From Allium sativum (taxonomy: Eukaryota > Streptophyta > Magnoliopsida > Asparagales > Amaryllidaceae), in the NCBI GenBank assembly GCA_030737875.1, contig CM060923.1, positions 175,935,696 through 175,999,695 of the forward strand: 64,000 nt of DNA, written 5' to 3'. Below the pieces are notes generated by a model. The model had not been told where the DNA came from, searched no databases, and was given only the letters and a program-made list of their open reading frames with translations. Below, in pieces: positions 60,618 to 64,000 of this stretch. Position numbers and translations under genes: made by a program. Each line of letters starts with the position of its first letter. The first letter of the stretch is position 1.

Positions 60618-61089
60618 CTTTGGTACAGCCTTCTGCCTGAGTCTTTCCAGTTCAGGTTGAACGTCTTTTAAAGCTTTTGATGTTTTGATCAATGAATCAG
60701 CTTCAACAAATTTTAGTTTTCTGCTGAGGGCCTCTAGGGTTCTCAAATATTCATCATTCACCTGACCAATAAGCAATGTTATGAAGCAACTCCAGGAATT
60801 TTTGTGCATCTACTTAAGAGTGGATGCGTGCAAGTAGGCTACAGGCTTTTTATCTTAGCTAGAAAGATGGTCAGTGTGCAAACATGAGGTAGCCAAACAA
60901 AAAACTTGCCACCTACTAATTGTTGTATTTATTTTACAATATACTGGATAATACAATTTTCGTGATGCACTCAGAAAACATATGGTGTTGGGGACCTTCG
61001 AACTTTACCTCGCCATCGACAATTACATCAACCATCCTTGGTGACACAATTATGTCTTCAACAAATTTTGCCCGCTTTGATTCGGCGGC
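60618..61089 (-). pseudogene. VPS52 gene fragment (two exons)
   Basis: Minus-strand exon A (61089-61009, 27 codons) reads AAESKRAKFVEDIIVSPRMV then DVIVDGE. Exon B (60761-60618, 48 codons) reads VNDEYLRTLEALSRKLKFVE, then ADSLIKTSKALKDVQPELER and LRQKAVPK. The two join in frame exactly as in plant VPS52, the GARP tethering-complex subunit for endosome-to-Golgi retrograde traffic (POKY POLLEN TUBE in Arabidopsis). The intron (61008-60762) has a GT donor and a CAG acceptor. The exon B donor is GTTGCT, which is weak. No further VPS52 exon is visible on either side, so this is about 75 residues of a roughly 700-residue protein. Keeping the intron argues for DNA-level duplication rather than retroposition. 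The residues remain well conserved, so the copy looks fairly young. Confidence 0.85.
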
Positions 61090-61524
61090 CTGTAAATTAA
61101 AATTAGTCATATATATTTTTCTTTTGGCTGATAAAAGTTATACACAGGCAGAAAGATAGGAAACCTACATGTGTTAGAAGCCATCGTCGTCTATTCTTGA
61201 TAAGAGAGTAATGCATAGTATTTTTTTTTTTTGAACTAAAGTAATGCATAGTATTAATAACAAGTAGAGCTTTTTACGCAAGACAGTTTCTAACGTAATA
61301 GTAGCATAAAGTGACACATAGTTATATAATCTATCTGACCACGGCTGCTAAGACTTGTCTTTCAAGTCTCGCTTCTTTTTTTAAAAATTTACAAGAGGAA
61401 TAATAGAACATTCACATGTATGCAATAAGAGCCGTTGCTTTGCTAATAATATGATGTCTGCATGTTGAAAACGATCAAGTTTGTTTTTGTGGACTACTCT
61501 TTTATTCCTTGCCCTTGATTCCAG

Positions 61525-61849
61525 CTTCATGCCTCAGCTTTTCTACATGGGAATGATATTTATCAAATTGCTCCGGCTGCACAGGATGATGATGTTGATC
61601 CAGATAATATGACTTATGAGGAGCTGCAAACACTAGCAGAGGCTGTAGGTTCTGAAAGCAAAGGTTTATCCAATGAGGTTATATCGTACTTACCGACAAC
61701 TACATACAAAATTGGATTATTTTCCAAACAAATATGATGACTGTGTGATTTGCCTAGCTGCTTACGAACATCGGTACAAACTGATTGATTTGCCGTGTCA
61801 ACACCAGTACCACTCTGTCTGCATTTCCAAATGGCTGAAGAGCAACAAG
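61525..61849 (+). pseudogene. BIG BROTHER-like RING-H2 E3 ligase exon, frameshifted
   Basis: After an acceptor (CTTGATTCCAG) the exon reads DDDVDPDNMTYEELQTLAEA, VGSESKGLSNEVISYLP and then, in the next frame, DDCVICLAAYEHRYKLIDLP, CQHQYHSVCISKWLKSNK. This is the DPDNMTYEELxxLGEAVG and RING-H2 arrangement of the plant BIG BROTHER ubiquitin ligases, which limit organ size. One extra base near 61723-61732 shifts the frame; uncorrected, it ends TGA TGA at 61736. The RING keeps Cys, Cys, Cys, His, His, Cys, but the final Cys pair should lie in the next exon and I cannot find it. At the exon end the donor reads AACAAG/ATAAAT instead of GT, so the splice site is also lost. Probably a pseudogene or captured fragment; an assembly error in the homopolymer-like AAACAAA is possible for the frameshift only. 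Confidence 0.8.
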
Positions 61850-61932
61850 ATAAATATTTTCTTTGATACTTTTCCTAGTGTCCTGCACACGTGTTTGTTT
61901 GTCTATATGCATGATAAATGATGTGCTACACA

Positions 61933-61936
<4 letters not shown>

Positions 61937-61987
<51 letters not shown>
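61937..61987. repeat. (TA)n microsatellite
   Basis: An uninterrupted alternating TA run of 51 bases, 87 bases beyond the RING exon. Likely length-variable. Confidence 0.97.
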
Positions 61988-61989
<2 letters not shown>

Positions 61990-64000
61990 AATGGTTTAGA
62001 TCACGCTACAAGTTTTGAATCCGTGACTTCTTGGACCGAAGTCGGAGTGTTTAACCACTTGGACCATGGTGCTTGACATTTTTCCTCATACTTCAGTCCA
62101 TTTGCACTTCAATTTGCTAGCTAGTCAAAATGTAATACACAAATGTATCGTTTATTCATCAGTAGTAACAGTGCAATTGAGATTCTGCCATTGATGTTTG
62201 TTATCCCAAACTCAACCTGTGCGTAAAAATATTTACTACCTAACCCTTGTTTAGATTGGGCATTAGACTTGTTTTCTTGATATTATGTTCATTTTTATTA
62301 AGTCACCGAATATTATATTTAACGTCTCAATATTTGTTTCATGAAGTTATTTAGTACTAGACTTGTTAGTATACATATTATTTTACTTTCCTTTCAGCCA
62401 TCAAAATGAAAATCTGAATATTTTTGTTTGCATTGATCATTTAGATAAGTTTTGATCCATGAAAGATAATAATGCATGTATGGGCTCAAACTGCCTACTA
62501 CTACATTTGGTAACTGTGGAAACTGCTCAGCCCTTTCCTGCTAAAGCAAAATTTTGATAAGTTGGCTCGCCACATGAGTGGTAACATTGGACACATTGCA
62601 CCCTCAACACTACGAATTAATAATTTGTTCTCATTTAAAATGTGATTAGAATAACAGATAATGGTATTTTGTCTATTTGTCGGAAAAAAGAAGATGTTTA
62701 TCAAATTGAATCTCTGTTAACCTTGTAGAACACGTTTAAATTATTTTTTCCTTCTATGAGAATTAACTTTGTATGTTTTTTCATTCCTTTTTCTCCATTG
62801 TGATAACAGAAGTGGTTGCCTTGAAGTTTGCAGCCAGATCAACCTATTGCATGTTGTGTTTTGGATTATAATGTTGTAGCTTTTAAGCAAATTTAATGAA
62901 GTGGTACTTCTCTTGATGTTGCCTTGATGATACAGTAAAGTGTTGCAAGGTGTTTAGCAGCATGTCTTTGTAGTGAATTCTAGTTAATGTACCATGATCT
63001 GTAATGCTAATGAATGTAATAAATTTATGCTCAGATAAAGTTAGATTTTAATCTATTTATGTTTTTATTTAAGGTGCCGTTGTATTCTATTGCCAATCAT
63101 ATAATACTGCCTTTAATTTGTATTTTTTTTTAATAATTATACTGCCAGTAGAGCCATTTATTAATGCCTTATTTACTTTTCCCACTTATTTGCCGTACGT
63201 GGCATGTTGAATATTGGAGACACTTTTATTGTCCATTTTGCCTCCTTTAATTATTAAGGACGACATTTATAAGGGCAAACACTCAATTGCCTCTCATGTT
63301 ATTTGGGGCAGAACATCATATTTATTTGTCTCTAATTGAAGTGGTAGAGGCATATGTGTTTGCCTGTAATATTTATAATTTTGGTATAATGTGAATCCAT
63401 TAACCCAACTCTATTTATAAAGTAGAAAAATAATGTTGAAAAATCCTAGTTTTTCGTACTCTATTTAGTCACCATGAAAGGTCGCTTATAGCAACCATAA
63501 AAGTAGATGAGTAGTTTATGTGCCTCTACACAATCAAGATTATACAATATGTTAATCCTGTTATCATAAAAACTTGAAACCTAGAATAACCATATATAGA
63601 TAAAAGTGAGGCACATATTATCCAACTTCAAATTCATTACGATCAAGTAATCTTTGGAAGACGACAAATTATTAGTATTATTTCCACCTTCAACAACTCC
63701 GGATAATTAACAATTTGCACAATAACAAGTTAACAACACCCAAAGCTTAAAATATATGCATTCTCCAAATTTAATTATTCTGATGATTGTATGAACAGAC
63801 TTTGCTACAATGAGTTATATTTGGAAAGTTTTAACAAACTGGGAAAATGATTTTACTACTGTATGAAAAGAAAAAAACCATGCTATCTAACAATTTCACT
63901 TAAAACAGTGAAATAAAGGGTATAGATAATAAAGGTATTGGTAAACATGGTCTCAATACTGCATTATATATAAACTTTGACAACTCCAGCCAAAAAAAAA
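61988..64000. other. AT-rich DNA, no gene recognised
   Basis: No reading frame with recognisable motifs on either strand. The stretch 62810-62930 has the look of a 3' untranslated region but lacks support. The missing second Cys pair of the RING domain was looked for here and not seen. Confidence 0.5.

Overview
This window is plant nuclear DNA, almost certainly from an angiosperm and probably a eudicot. It is AT-rich, non-operonic and dominated by nested transposable elements: Ty3/gypsy chromoviruses, a Tat-lineage Ty3 element, and CACTA (En/Spm) DNA transposons with 3-bp target duplications. Remnants of plant genes are scattered among them (PP2C, WRKY, VPS52, a BIG BROTHER-like RING ligase). 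I see no intact single-copy host gene, no rRNA or tRNA gene and no CRISPR array.

Positions 1-34760 are a stack of nested insertions. The base is a broken minus-strand chromovirus fragment C (33803-34760). It abuts a related LTR remnant B (32534-33802). Into B went chromovirus A, whose 5' part lies left of the window: decayed integrase/chromodomain (1-1239), 3' tail and polypurine tract (7355-7843) and a 3' LTR starting at 7844 and ending at 32533. Element A was then hit three times: CACTA-1 (1294-7354, TSD CAT), which carries PP2C and WRKY gene fragments; CACTA-2 (9460-16492, TSD ATT); and a very unusual minus-strand non-autonomous LTR element (17876-32241). The last has about 6.6-6.7 kb LTRs around only about 1.04 kb of internal DNA, yet keeps an initiator-Met-type primer binding site and a polypurine tract. 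Without the insertions the LTR of A is about 3.3 kb.

Positions 34761-41740 are AT-rich DNA with no recognisable gene, a few coding-like scraps and, at 41400-41523, what looks like a 5' untranslated exon with a splice donor. A young, structurally complete Tat-lineage Ty3/gypsy retrotransposon sits just inside that putative intron (41746-55813, TSD CTTAT, 916-bp LTRs with only five differences by eye). Its gag-pro-RT-RNaseH-dual RNaseH-integrase frame runs on the minus strand (54754 to 48695), about 2020 codons broken by three in-frame stops. On the plus strand, between the 3' LTR and the end of pol, is a separate gene (44045-47736) with its own TATA-like promoter. It can be read as three exons with GT-AG introns into a predicted protein of about 1165 residues, with a domain resembling the plant 'putative gypsy type transposon' family (PF04195) and a long coiled coil. 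This antisense, intron-bearing passenger gene is the most interesting system in the window.

Positions 55819-64000 return to the flank. They hold a two-exon VPS52 fragment (minus), a BIG BROTHER-like RING-H2 exon (plus) with a 1-nt frameshift and a lost splice donor, an unrecognised candidate exon and an AT microsatellite. All calls come from reading the sequence; no database search was run.
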